A stretch of DNA of 34,629 bases from Bacillota bacterium (GCA_021847735.1 JAJZQD010000018.1:1-34629); one strand, 5' to 3'. Shown: positions 24,876 to 34,355, counted from the first letter of the stretch. Numbers and translations: made by a program. The notes: generated by a model not told the origin, from the letters alone.

Positions 24876-26243
24876 TTATTTAAAGTCTCCTTCTGATTTT
24901 ACCAATTCGTCCAGATTCAAGTCCGGAAGCCTTTTGGCCTTATTAAGCGGTGATGCTTTGACAGGGTCATTACTGGAAGTTTCCTCTGCCGGTTTTTCCT
25001 GTTTCCCGGTAAAGAGTTGTTTCAAGGGTTTAAAAAACGATTTATCTTCTTTGACAGCAGCCGGTTCGGGTTCGAAATTCACTTCGGCTAAACTGCTGTT
25101 GATAGCCGGTTCATACTCGGAAAAAGAAGTCTCGGGTTCTTTTTTTTTATTTTGGGAAGAAAAGTTCATGGCCGGGGGAGCGTTATCTCCGCCACTGGGT
25201 CTGGAGTCGGAAGAATTCATAATCTTAGTCAGGGTTTCCACATCCACCCTGTGTTTCAGGGCCAGGGGAATGACTTTTAGGATGTCGCTTACCAGCAACT
25301 GATCCCGTTGTCTTAGGGCGCAATGTAGAATAGCTGCATGCTGAATTGCCTCAATCGCCCGGAAACTTTCCAGGTTGTATTTTACGTAAAGCCTGGCAAT
25401 AAAGTTCCGGAGGAAGTCCGGCATGGTAAGAGATTCAAACTTTTTCGCTATCAAGGCCATTTCTTTCAGGAGGCGGGCCGAATGGTCTACGGACCTTTTT
25501 GCAATATTTTCTGCGCCAAGCCGTCTCTGTTCACTTTGTACCAGGATGTCGGCGATGGCATCAGGGTTAGTAGTCCGACCCATTTCAACCACAAGGTCAA
25601 ACCGGTCTGAGAGCTGTCTTCTGATTTCCTGTAACGGTCCGGGTTCCTCGTCGGGGTTAGAGGCTGCCCATACCGATACCTGAACAGGCAGTTCTACTAC
25701 CGGTAATCCCGTTTCTTCAATTTGTACACGACCGGGTTTAGTTCCCATCACGTCAAGCAAAATATCTGTTATCTCCGGGGAAGTGTCGGCCAGCCGGTTT
25801 ATTTCATCTATAAAGATAACTCCCCGATGGGCTTGCGGGATAATCCCCGGCAACAAAGCCGCTTCAGGGTTGGCGGAATTTGTGATTTTCTGTAAATCGA
25901 TACTGCCGGCAATGGTCCCGATTTTGGCGGAATGAGATATCTCCAGGAAGGGACGCGGTACTGTTTCATTCCCCAACGACTCAAGCTCTTCCTTTGACAG
26001 GTGCCTGTGGTTAGGGCAGTGGGGATTTTCAGGGTCACAGTTATACAGGCAGTTTTTAATCCGTACGATAGGAGGCATAATCTGACGGGCGGCCCGCATA
26101 ATCGTCGTTTTACCCGTCCCCCTCAATCCTTCGGCATGTAAATGAAGGGGAACATTCCATAACATAGAAATAATCGCCATCTCAACAACCTCAAACAGGG
26201 TGTTGTTGCCGTCATGGCGGGCTAACTCGGTATAGGATTTCAT
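24876..26243 (-). CDS. AAA+ ATPase of the Mg-chelatase I/MoxR type
   Basis: The 455-residue protein has Walker A GLRGTGKT (residues 39-46), Walker B GVIFIDEIN, a sensor segment WAASNPDEEPG and an arginine-rich RRQLSDRFDLVVEMG, the pattern of ChlI/BchI-like ATPases. An insert after Walker A carries C65, C69, C76 and H79 (CLYNCDPENPHCPNH), a possible metal site. The last 105 residues form a low-complexity tail rich in E, K, P and S with no recognisable domain. No other chlorophyll or cobaltochelatase gene is near, so metal chelation is unlikely; such ATPases with vWA partners mostly remodel protein complexes. The ATG start has AGGAGGAAGG upstream. It is first in the operon with the two vWA genes. 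Confidence 0.87.
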   Translation of the reverse strand: MKSYTELARHDGNNTLFEVVEMAIISMLWNVPLHLHAEGLRGTGKTTIMRAARQIMPPIVRIKNCLYNCDPENPHCPNHRHLSKEELESLGNETVPRPFLEISHSAKIGTIAGSIDLQKITNSANPEAALLPGIIPQAHRGVIFIDEINRLADTSPEITDILLDVMGTKPGRVQIEETGLPVVELPVQVSVWAASNPDEEPGPLQEIRRQLSDRFDLVVEMGRTTNPDAIADILVQSEQRRLGAENIAKRSVDHSARLLKEMALIAKKFESLTMPDFLRNFIARLYVKYNLESFRAIEAIQHAAILHCALRQRDQLLVSDILKVIPLALKHRVDVETLTKIMNSSDSRPSGGDNAPPAMNFSSQNKKKEPETSFSEYEPAINSSLAEVNFEPEPAAVKEDKSFFKPLKQLFTGKQEKPAEETSSNDPVKASPLNKAKRLPDLNLDELVKSEGDFK

Positions 26244-26269
26244 TTACCTTCCTCCTGCCGGCACAGAGT

Positions 26270-26298
26270 TTTATAATAATTCCTTACACGAAAAACAA
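26270..26298 (-). promoter_or_regulatory. Promoter of the AAA+/vWA operon
   Basis: Read on the minus strand, TTGTTT (26298-26293) and TATAAA (26275-26270) are separated by 17 bases, about 27 bases before the ATPase start codon. The 378-base gap 26244-26621 between this operon and cheX is AT-rich; apart from this promoter and the cheX ribosome binding site no gene or clear element is seen. Confidence 0.5.
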
Positions 26299-26621
26299 CC
26301 TCGGTAAAATAAGGATTGAGATTGTGAAAAAAATTATAAAATTAGGAATGTTTATTAATTTTATGTATATTTCTAATTATATCTAACTTACGGTCAAATA
26401 TGCAACTAAAAAATATCCTAAAGGTTGTATTTAATGCTTTTACGGGCAATTACCGGTACTGGGAGTCAAAAATAATAAAATAGCCACGGTGAACGGTAAA
26501 TTTCCGTTTTAAAAAACTTGTTGGCCAAAATCTAACAAATTTTCAAAAAAAAACACCTTAAGAGCAGGTAAAAGTATAAATAATGTCGAACCATTTTTCT
26601 AAGAGAGAGGAGTGAGAGCCA

Positions 26622-27098
26622 GTGAAGGTTGAATTTATCAGCCCTTTCGTCAATTCTACAATAAAGGTTTTAGAAACTGAAATTGGCCGGCCTGTCCCCA
26701 TTGAAAAAGGGCAGTTGACAATAGAAGCCTCTTCATATACATGCCAGGATGTAACGGTTTTGATTGGAGTAATTGGAGCCGTTCAGGGTATAGTAATGTA
26801 TGGTATGTCCGAAAGAACTGCCAAAAACATTGTTTCTTCCTTTCTAAACGAACGGGTAGTAATATTTAATGAAATGGTGGAAAGCGCTGTAGCTGAAATG
26901 GGTAATGTCATCACCGGTATTGCCAGCACGGAGCTTGAAAAGGCCGGATATGCCTCAACTCTTGCACCACCCACGGTAATTACGGGACGCGGGGTAGTTA
27001 TTTCCACCATCAATATAAAAAGACTGCAGATTCCTCTCAAAACGGAGTTCGGTGATATAGAACTGGGCGTGGCATTACGGGAAAACAACTGGGCCTGA
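26622..27098 (+). CDS. cheX: CheX-like chemotaxis phosphatase domain protein
   Basis: The 158-residue protein matches the CheX/CheC family, which removes phosphate from CheY-P. The phosphatase motif ExxN is present as E92 and N95 in VAEMGNVITGIAS. Only one such motif is seen, as in CheX, which works as a dimer. No other chemotaxis or flagellar gene is in the window, so it is an orphan here. The GTG start at 26622 has a GAGAGAGGAGTGAG site. A terminator follows. It is divergent from the AAA+/vWA operon. Confidence 0.85.
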   Translation: MKVEFISPFVNSTIKVLETEIGRPVPIEKGQLTIEASSYTCQDVTVLIGVIGAVQGIVMYGMSERTAKNIVSSFLNERVVIFNEMVESAVAEMGNVITGIASTELEKAGYASTLAPPTVITGRGVVISTINIKRLQIPLKTEFGDIELGVALRENNWA

Positions 27099-27114
27099 TT
27101 TATAAAGCTTCAAC

Positions 27115-27143
27115 AACAACTCCTTTTGGGGGTTGTTTTTTTA
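27115..27143 (+). terminator. Intrinsic terminator after cheX
   Basis: AACAACTCC (27115-27123) pairs with GGGGTTGTT (27129-27137), with one G-U pair, followed by a run of T. Confidence 0.85.
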
Positions 27144-27158
27144 TATTTTACTAAGTTG

Positions 27159-27167
27159 TGGTATAAT
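27159..27167 (+). promoter_or_regulatory. Extended -10 promoter for coaX
   Basis: TGGTATAAT combines a TGn extension with a perfect TATAAT (27162-27167). The -35 region is poor, as is usual for extended -10 promoters. It lies about 75 bases before coaX. Confidence 0.55.
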
Positions 27168-27239
27168 TCTATTGAGATACGGTCGGACGTGATTTAATAC
27201 CTAATCCTGGGTGTAAAATTGGAGGAAGGTGTTTGTTAG

Positions 27240-28013
27240 ATGATTCTGGTGGTAGATGTAGGAAACACAAATATTGTCTTAGGTGTTTTTGAAGGCAAAA
27301 AACTTATTCAGAGCTGGAGAATCTCTACTAATAAGGACAAAACCGCAGACGAATACGGCATTCAAATAAGAGTACTGTTTCAGTATTCCAATATAAAATA
27401 TGAAAAAATCGAAGCAATTATCGTCTCGTCTGTGGTGCCGCCGGTTATGCCGGCCTTGGAAGGGATGACGGTTAAATATTTTGGGATGAAACCGCTGATT
27501 GTCGGGCCGGGGGTCAAAACTGCCATGCCTATTAGATATGATAACCCCAAGGAAGTGGGCGCTGACCGGATTGTTAATGCTATAGCTGCTTTTGAACAAT
27601 ATGGCGGTCCTTTAATTATCGTGGATTTTGGGACGGCAACCACTTTTGACGCCATATCGAAAGAAGGTGAATACCTGGGCGGGGCCATTGCACCCGGTAT
27701 TGGCATATCCACGGAAGCTCTTTACACCAGGGCGGCTAAACTGCCCAGGATTGAATTGGCCAAGCCTAAAACCGTTATCGGGAAAAATACAATAAGCAGC
27801 ATGCAATCAGGAATTATATACGGCTTCGTTGGCCAGGCAGACGGAATTGTGACCCGAATGAAAAGAGAAATGGGTGGTGAGGCTTACGTTGTTGCCACCG
27901 GGGGGTTGGCTGAGCTAATCAGTAAGGAATCCGGTAATATTGACAAAGTTGATACTAACCTTACGCTGGAAGGGCTTAGAATAATTTACGACCGTAACAG
28001 GGAACCCGGTTAA
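27240..28013 (+). CDS. coaX: Type III pantothenate kinase
   Basis: CoaX phosphorylates pantothenate, the first step from pantothenate to CoA, and so uses the product of the pan genes upstream in this window. The 257-residue protein of the ASKHA fold has the phosphate-binding [14 protein letters not shown] at its N-terminus, the [12 protein letters not shown] block, [11 protein letters not shown] and GGAIAPGIG. Type III kinases need a monovalent cation and are not feedback inhibited by CoA. ATG start after GGAGGAAGG. dusB follows 37 bases downstream. Confidence 0.96.
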   Translation: MILVVDVGNTNIVLGVFEGKKLIQSWRISTNKDKTADEYGIQIRVLFQYSNIKYEKIEAIIVSSVVPPVMPALEGMTVKYFGMKPLIVGPGVKTAMPIRYDNPKEVGADRIVNAIAAFEQYGGPLIIVDFGTATTFDAISKEGEYLGGAIAPGIGISTEALYTRAAKLPRIELAKPKTVIGKNTISSMQSGIIYGFVGQADGIVTRMKREMGGEAYVVATGGLAELISKESGNIDKVDTNLTLEGLRIIYDRNREPG

Positions 28014-28050
28014 GACGGGCTTTGTTTTCAAAAACTCTGGAGGCAGATGC

Positions 28051-29031
28051 ATGATTATTGGCACCTTAAAACTTGATAACCCGGTTATTTCGGCTCCCAT
28101 GTCAGGAATTTCCGACAAGGCTTTCCGCCTCTTGGCCAAAGAGGCCGGCTGTGGGCTAGTTTGTACCGAGATGATTAGTGTCAACGCATTGGCCTATGAT
28201 AATGAGAAAACAAAATTTATGTTTGATTTGGCCGGCGAGGCAGGGCCAACCGGTGTTCAGATTTTTGGCAGTGACCCTGCCAGAATGGCTGAAGCAGCGG
28301 CCATTGTGAGAGACGCAGGCGCCGCCACGGTTGATATAAATATGGGTTGCCCCGCACCCAAAGTTGTCAAGAACCTGGAAGGCTGTGCCTTGATGACAGA
28401 TCTACCGCTGGCCGGGAAAATAATTAACGCTGTCGTAAAATCGGTTGATGTTCCGGTAACGGTAAAGATGCGAAAAGGATGGGACGAAGGTTCCGTCAAT
28501 GCGGTGGAACTCGCTAAAATAGCTGAACAGTGCGGGGCCGCGGCGGTAACCGTTCATGGTCGCACCCGCGGCCAATTCTATACAGGCAAAGCAGACCGGA
28601 ACATCATCGCCAAGGTCAAAAGTGCAGTGACAATTCCGGTCATTGGAAACGGTGATATATCAGAGCCTGCCGATGCCGTGCACATGTTCCGGCAAACAGG
28701 TTGTGACGCCGTCATGATTGGCCGGGGTGCGCTGGGTAACCCCTGGCTGTTCCAGCGAACTATTCACTTGCTGCAAACAGGGGAAGAGACCCCGGGGCCA
28801 GGTTTTGGGGAAAAGATTGCGATGGCGGTGAGACATCTGAAGATGGCCGTCGGTTTTAAGGGAGAAAAAAGGGCGGTTAGGGAGATGCGTAAGCATATTG
28901 CCTGGTATTTAAAAGGTATCCGGGATTCATCCAGGGTGCGCGAGGCTGTCAACAAAGCTGCTACGGCTGATGAACTGGTTCAAATCCTCGAAGGTTACCG
29001 GGATTACCTTGAAGAGTCAGTTGCTAATTAA
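28051..29031 (+). CDS. dusB: tRNA-dihydrouridine synthase, DusB type
   Basis: Dus enzymes reduce uridines in tRNA using FMN and NADPH. The 326-residue protein has the family start ISAPMSGISDKAFR, the catalytic cysteine in DINMGCPAPKV, RKGWDEGS, VHGRTRGQFYTG and the phosphate-binding GNGDI and MIGRGALGNPW. It follows coaX closely, an order seen in many Firmicutes where dus genes lie before greA and lysS. The stop codon is part of the following 15-bp stem. Confidence 0.95.
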   Translation: MIIGTLKLDNPVISAPMSGISDKAFRLLAKEAGCGLVCTEMISVNALAYDNEKTKFMFDLAGEAGPTGVQIFGSDPARMAEAAAIVRDAGAATVDINMGCPAPKVVKNLEGCALMTDLPLAGKIINAVVKSVDVPVTVKMRKGWDEGSVNAVELAKIAEQCGAAAVTVHGRTRGQFYTGKADRNIIAKVKSAVTIPVIGNGDISEPADAVHMFRQTGCDAVMIGRGALGNPWLFQRTIHLLQTGEETPGPGFGEKIAMAVRHLKMAVGFKGEKRAVREMRKHIAWYLKGIRDSSRVREAVNKAATADELVQILEGYRDYLEESVAN

Positions 29032-29064
29032 CGGGCCCACCCGAAACGAGGGTGGGCCCGTTAA
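29028..29064 (+). terminator. Strong hairpin after dusB
   Basis: A perfect 15-bp stem TTAACGGGCCCACCC (29028-29042) and its complement (29050-29064) surround a 7-base loop. It includes the dusB stop codon. There is no long T-run (TTGACATTTT follows), but its position fits termination before the next operon. Confidence 0.65.
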
Positions 29065-29116
29065 TTGACATTTTATGCCTTGCCTTCGGTGGAAAACTTT
29101 GCTAAAATAATAAAAG

Positions 29117-29144
29117 TATAATATGTACACAAAATTGTGCACAT
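29117..29144 (+). promoter_or_regulatory. Promoter -10 and palindromic operator of the regulator operon
   Basis: A perfect TATAAT (29117-29122) abuts an imperfect 22-bp palindrome: ATGTACACAAA (29123-29133) and ATTGTGCACAT (29134-29144) match as inverted halves at 9 of 11 positions. No consensus -35 box is seen at 17 bases. The location over the transcription start suggests repression, most simply by the HTH protein encoded next. Confidence 0.55.
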
Positions 29145-29183
29145 AATAGTACCTTGAACTGGATAGAATAGGTTTACAGGGGG

Positions 29184-29738
29184 TTGAAGATGGACTTAAT
29201 CAGAATTGGCGAAAAAATTATTAGCCGCCGGAAAATGGCCAGAATTATCGACCAGATTCTAGAGATGCGCAGCACCGGGGTAGCCCAACAGGAAATTGCC
29301 AACAGGTTAGGCGTTGACAGAACGTTCATTTCCCGGTTGGAAAATCTGGGGGAAGTTCGTAAAGGTAACAGGATAGCCGTGGTTGGTTTTCCTATCAAGA
29401 ATAAAGATGAGATTTTGGACTTGCTGCACCGGGAAGGCATAGAATTCACGTTAATCATGACTGAGACCGAGCGCTGGGATTTTGTCAAAAAAAGCAAAGG
29501 TATTGAACTGTTTAACAAAATTATGAATGTCCTGGCGGAAGTAAGGTCTTTTGACGTGATAATCGTAATAGGTTCAAATCAACGGATTAAAGTAATTGAG
29601 GCTATTATCGACAAAGAAGTGGTCGGGTTTGAAATAGGGGAGTCCCCAATAGAAGAGGATAAGTACGTAGATCCAATGAAGGTATTGGATATATTAAGTG
29701 CCATAAAGGCAAAGGCGTTTAGGGAGGCAATAAAGTGA
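29184..29738 (+). CDS. HTH transcriptional regulator of a three-gene operon
   Basis: The 184-residue protein has an N-terminal helix-turn-helix (VAQQEIANRLGVDRTFISRLENLG, about residues 30-53) and a C-terminal alpha/beta region of about 120 residues (RIAVVGFPIKNKDEI, FDVIIVIGSNQ, EVVGFEIGESP) that I cannot assign to a known ligand-binding domain. It starts with ATG after AGGGGGTTG. The stop codon overlaps the GTG start of the next gene (GTGA), so it is translationally coupled to the dehydrogenase-like pair. A palindrome at its promoter makes autoregulation likely; the ligand is unknown. Confidence 0.75.
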   Translation: MKMDLIRIGEKIISRRKMARIIDQILEMRSTGVAQQEIANRLGVDRTFISRLENLGEVRKGNRIAVVGFPIKNKDEILDLLHREGIEFTLIMTETERWDFVKKSKGIELFNKIMNVLAEVRSFDVIIVIGSNQRIKVIEAIIDKEVVGFEIGESPIEEDKYVDPMKVLDILSAIKAKAFREAIK

Positions 29739-30652
29739 AACGGGTCATGAGTGTAAGCCTGGGTTCTTCAACTCGGAACCACACCGTGGAAACTGAGTTT
29801 TTAGGAACAAAATTTTTGATAGAACGTATAGGTACCGACGGGGACATGGACGAGGCCATACAAATAATCAGTAAATATGACGGTATTGTTGATGCGTTCG
29901 GGCTGGGCGGGATAGACCTGTACATATATGCCGGACCTAATCGCTACACTTTTAGGGATGCCGAGCGGATTGCCAGAGCAGCCAAAAAGACCCCTATTGT
30001 TGACGGAAGCGGTCTAAAAAACACCTTGGAACGAAAAGTTATTGCATACTTACAAAATGAAATGGGAATGGTATTCGCAGGAAAAAAAGTGTTAATGGTT
30101 TGTGCTGTGGACCGGTTTGGAATGGCTGAAAGTTTTTGGGAGGCTGGGGCAACCATGGAATTCGGCGACCTCATTTTTGCCTTAGGGATACCGGTTAGTA
30201 TTTCCTCTCTAAAGTCTTTAGAAAGATTAGCAAGAATAATGGCGCCGGTGGTAGTCAAACTTCCCTTTAAAATGCTGTACCCGACCGGTGAAAAGCAGGA
30301 GAAGGTTAACCCAAAGTATGCCAGGTATTATGACCGGTCAGACATAATTGCCGGAGACTTTCATTTTATCAGGAGATATATGCCGGAAAAGCTGACAGGT
30401 AAATGTATTATCACAAATACGGTAACTCCCAACGATGTGGAATTATTAAGGGACAGGGGGGCAGGCTTACTGGTTACTACAACCCCTGAATTGAACGGGA
30501 GGTCTTTTGGTACAAACGTAATGGAGGGAGTATTGATTGCCCTGACCGGTAAGACTCCCGATAAAATGTCACCTGAAAATTACTCTGAAATACTTGAACA
30601 AATAGGGTTTAAACCAAGAGTAGTCAATTTTTTAAACGAACAAGTTACGTAG
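29735..30652 (+). CDS. Uncharacterised protein of a conserved pair, often named quinate/shikimate 5-dehydrogenase
   Basis: The 305-residue protein is of unknown function. Homologues are commonly labelled quinate 5-dehydrogenase, but the classical Rossmann motif GxGxxG and the shikimate dehydrogenase catalytic residues are not seen. Visible blocks are MSVSLGSSTRNHTVE at the N-terminus, DAFGLGGIDLYIY, a beta-alpha unit FAGKKVLMVCAVDRFGMAE near residue 115, and VTTTPELNGRSFGTNVMEG near the C-terminus. It overlaps the regulator gene by 4 bases and precedes the acyl-ACP-reductase-like gene by 12 bases, so the two proteins probably act together. No signal peptide or membrane segment is evident. Confidence 0.65.
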   Translation: MKRVMSVSLGSSTRNHTVETEFLGTKFLIERIGTDGDMDEAIQIISKYDGIVDAFGLGGIDLYIYAGPNRYTFRDAERIARAAKKTPIVDGSGLKNTLERKVIAYLQNEMGMVFAGKKVLMVCAVDRFGMAESFWEAGATMEFGDLIFALGIPVSISSLKSLERLARIMAPVVVKLPFKMLYPTGEKQEKVNPKYARYYDRSDIIAGDFHFIRRYMPEKLTGKCIITNTVTPNDVELLRDRGAGLLVTTTPELNGRSFGTNVMEGVLIALTGKTPDKMSPENYSEILEQIGFKPRVVNFLNEQVT

Positions 30653-30664
30653 GGGGAGACGCGC

Positions 30665-31753
30665 GTGGACAGTTTTGCTTTCATGATCCATCCCTTGGAT
30701 GAATCTGATGTGACGAAAAAATATTCTGCCGCCAGATTTGTACCAAAATTTATCATAGCCCAGATGTTAAAGCACGCCCCGCCGTTTAAGGCGTCTGATA
30801 TAACGGGGGTTACCTCAAAATACAACAAAATCGACGGCTCGTTTGTTACTTGCCCTCTTACGGCCAAGCAAATGATATCATTGCCAGAGTCATTTGTAAT
30901 CAATAAAATTATCCAGGCCGGGAAGGTTGCTGAACAGCTCGGGGCTAAAATACTAGGGCTTGGAGCATATACCTCGGTTGTGGGAGACGCGGGGCTTAGT
31001 GTGGCCAAAAACCTAAAGATTCCTGTGACCACAGGAAACAGCTACACGGTGGCTACCGCCATTGAAGGCGCCAAACTGGCGTCCTGTAAAATGGGACATA
31101 ATCTTGATGAGGTAAAAGTGGCTATAATAGGTGCAACCGGTTCTATAGGAAGTGTTTGTGCCGAAATCTTAGCCCGCGATGTAAAAACTCTTATACTGGT
31201 GGGAAAAGATGAAGTAAAGCTTCATAGACTTGCCAACCGGATTCTTTATGATACAGGGTTAGTAGCTAAAATTAGTCTGGATTTGAGGCAGTCTTTAAAA
31301 CACGCGGATGTTGTTATTTGTGCTACCAATTCAGTGGAAATCCTGATAAACCCGGAGGACCTTAAGCCGGGGGCAGTCGTTTGCGATGTCTCCAGACCGC
31401 GGAATGTTTCACGTAGGGTTGCCGAGCTAAGAAATGATGTGCTGGTTATCGAAGGCGGGCTTGTTGAGGTGCCGGGGGATGTCAATTTTAATCTTAACTT
31501 CGGTTTTCCGCCCGGTATGGCCTATGCATGCATGGCGGAAACAATGATTCTCGCTCTGGAAAAGAAATATGAAAGCTATACCTTGGGTCGTGACGTAAGT
31601 ATTAAACAGGTTATGGAAATCGATAAACTGGCCAAAAAACACGGCTTCAGGGTAGCGGGGTTCCGTAGTTTTGAAAAAGCTGTAACGGAAGTGGAAATAA
31701 ATAGTATCAGGGACAATGCCATGAGAAAGGTTTTGGTTACAGAAACAGCTTAG
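30665..31753 (+). CDS. Acyl-ACP reductase-like dehydrogenase (usually annotated shikimate dehydrogenase)
   Basis: The 362-residue protein has a Rossmann nucleotide site at VAIIGATGSIGS (GATGSIG, residues 156-162). Compared from memory with cyanobacterial long-chain acyl-ACP reductase (AAR), similarity runs through the whole chain: DITGVTS with EITVTS, LGLGAYTSVV with SALGGFTSII, TTGNSYT with TTGNTHT, AIIGATGSIGS with AVVGATGDIGS, and AYACMAETMILAL with MFACFAEAMLLEF. The last block holds C289, which lines up with the AAR active-site cysteine that forms the acyl-thioester. A fatty-acyl-ACP or acyl-CoA reductase activity giving aldehyde is therefore more likely than shikimate reduction. No aldehyde-deformylating oxygenase is nearby. 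Start GTG 30665 after AGGGGGAGA. It ends the operon. Confidence 0.75.
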   Translation: MDSFAFMIHPLDESDVTKKYSAARFVPKFIIAQMLKHAPPFKASDITGVTSKYNKIDGSFVTCPLTAKQMISLPESFVINKIIQAGKVAEQLGAKILGLGAYTSVVGDAGLSVAKNLKIPVTTGNSYTVATAIEGAKLASCKMGHNLDEVKVAIIGATGSIGSVCAEILARDVKTLILVGKDEVKLHRLANRILYDTGLVAKISLDLRQSLKHADVVICATNSVEILINPEDLKPGAVVCDVSRPRNVSRRVAELRNDVLVIEGGLVEVPGDVNFNLNFGFPPGMAYACMAETMILALEKKYESYTLGRDVSIKQVMEIDKLAKKHGFRVAGFRSFEKAVTEVEINSIRDNAMRKVLVTETA

Positions 31754-31783
31754 GGTATAATTACTGTTTTTAGAGGGTTATCC

Positions 31784-31812
31784 TTGACAACAGGTGGCAT
31801 TCTTTTTATAAT
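31784..31812 (+). promoter_or_regulatory. Consensus sigma-A promoter upstream of greA
   Basis: TTGACA (31784-31789) and TATAAT (31807-31812) with 17 bases between are a perfect match to the consensus. The greA start is about 160 bases further on, leaving a long leader that contains a hairpin with a T-run. Confidence 0.85.
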
Positions 31813-31860
31813 ATTTCCATAAGAAAGACGGTGCCCGGTCAAAACAGGTAATGCCGTTTT

Positions 31861-31889
31861 AGTGTCAAGCTATAACTTGACACTCTTTT
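31861..31889 (+). terminator. Hairpin with T-run in the greA leader (possible attenuator)
   Basis: AGTGTCAAG (31861-31869) and CTTGACACT (31876-31884) form a perfect 9-bp stem with loop CTATAA, followed by CTTTT. A second possible promoter, TGGTATAAT with TATAAT at 31903-31908, lies just downstream, so greA may be read from two starts, the first passing through this hairpin. Confidence 0.5.
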
Positions 31890-31976
31890 AGTGCCTACAT
31901 GGTATAATCCATTCGGTGGCGAGCATACTGCATTGGCTGGGATTTTTGGCTAAAACCTTAAAAGGGGAGCGAGATA

Positions 31977-32453
31977 ATGGTAGAAAAGGAAGTTATACTG
32001 ACTCTTGACGGTCTTAAGAAACTTGAGCAGGAGCTGGAGCATTTCAAATCCGTTAAAAGAAGAGAGGTTGCCGAGAGGATTAAGGAAGCCATTGAATTTG
32101 GCGATATAAGTGAAAACTCCGAGTACGAGGATGCCAAGAACGAGCAGGCGATGATAGAGGGCCGGATCCTCACCCTGGAGAAATTGTTGCGAAATGCCAG
32201 GGTCATTGATGAGGGGGATATCCATACTGATGTTGTTTCCGTGGGGTCTACGGTGCTTATTAAAGACCTGGAAGTGGGAGATGAAATAGACTACACCATT
32301 GTTGGTTCTGCAGAGGCCGACCCTGCGAAGAATAAAATATCGAACGAATCCCCAGTAGGAAAAGCCATTCTTGGTCAGCAAACCGGAAAAATAGTTGAAG
32401 TCTCGGTTCCTGCCGGCAAGCTTCGATACCAGATTATGAATATCAGAAAGTAA
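31977..32453 (+). CDS. greA: Transcription elongation factor GreA
   Basis: GreA enters the secondary channel of RNA polymerase and stimulates cleavage of backtracked transcripts. The 158-residue protein has the N-terminal coiled-coil with the acidic tip [18 protein letters not shown] and the C-terminal FKBP-like domain ending in [17 protein letters not shown]. The ATG start follows GGGGAGCGAG. lysS comes next after a hairpin, the order usual in Firmicutes. Confidence 0.97.
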   Translation: MVEKEVILTLDGLKKLEQELEHFKSVKRREVAERIKEAIEFGDISENSEYEDAKNEQAMIEGRILTLEKLLRNARVIDEGDIHTDVVSVGSTVLIKDLEVGDEIDYTIVGSAEADPAKNKISNESPVGKAILGQQTGKIVEVSVPAGKLRYQIMNIRK

Positions 32454-32464
32454 TTCGAAACTAA

Positions 32465-33982
<1,518 letters not shown>

Positions 33983-34023
33983 AACGATACCTAACCAGGC
34001 TGAAATGCATTTTCCGCAATAAG

Positions 34024-34062
34024 AGCAGGTAAGCCGCGTTTTTTGGCAAACCTGCTTTTCTT
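34024..34062 (+). terminator. Terminator after lysS
   Basis: AGCAGGT (34024-34030) pairs with ACCTGCT (34050-34056), with an inner GCC/GGC pairing in the loop, followed by TTTCTT. The stretch 34063-34320 shows no gene or clear element. Confidence 0.75.
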
Positions 34063-34326
34063 ATCTCGTGCTGTATGATCTGAGGCGGTAATAATTTTTA
34101 GCCGGTATAAACAGGTTCCGGATGAAAAAACAAAGTTTGTCTGGACAGTCTTCGATACAGCCTGGTTTATAGCCTGTTTTCTTTACAAGCCTCCAGATTT
34201 CAACTGATTTCAAATGGATACTCATGATTCAACAATCACTGGGGACGAATTATGATTATGTTGTCGAAAAGAAAAGAATAGGTCAACCAATTTCGTTTAC
34301 TGGCAAAATACCTTAGTTTTTTTAAG

Positions 34327-34355
34327 TTGACGGTCGCCATATCCTATGATATATT
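34327..34355 (+). promoter_or_regulatory. rRNA operon promoter P1
   Basis: TTGACG (34327-34332) and TATATT (34350-34355) are 17 bases apart, with a TGA extension before the -10. It is the first of two tandem promoters about 80 bases apart before the 16S leader. Confidence 0.65.

Noticed and set aside
29065-29070. TTGACA as -35 box of the regulator operon
   Set aside because: The only good -10 box (29117-29122) is 46 bases away, far outside the normal spacing.
30665-31753. Shikimate dehydrogenase (aroE) as the function
   Set aside because: Motifs and overall alignment favour an acyl-ACP-reductase-like enzyme and no aro gene is nearby.
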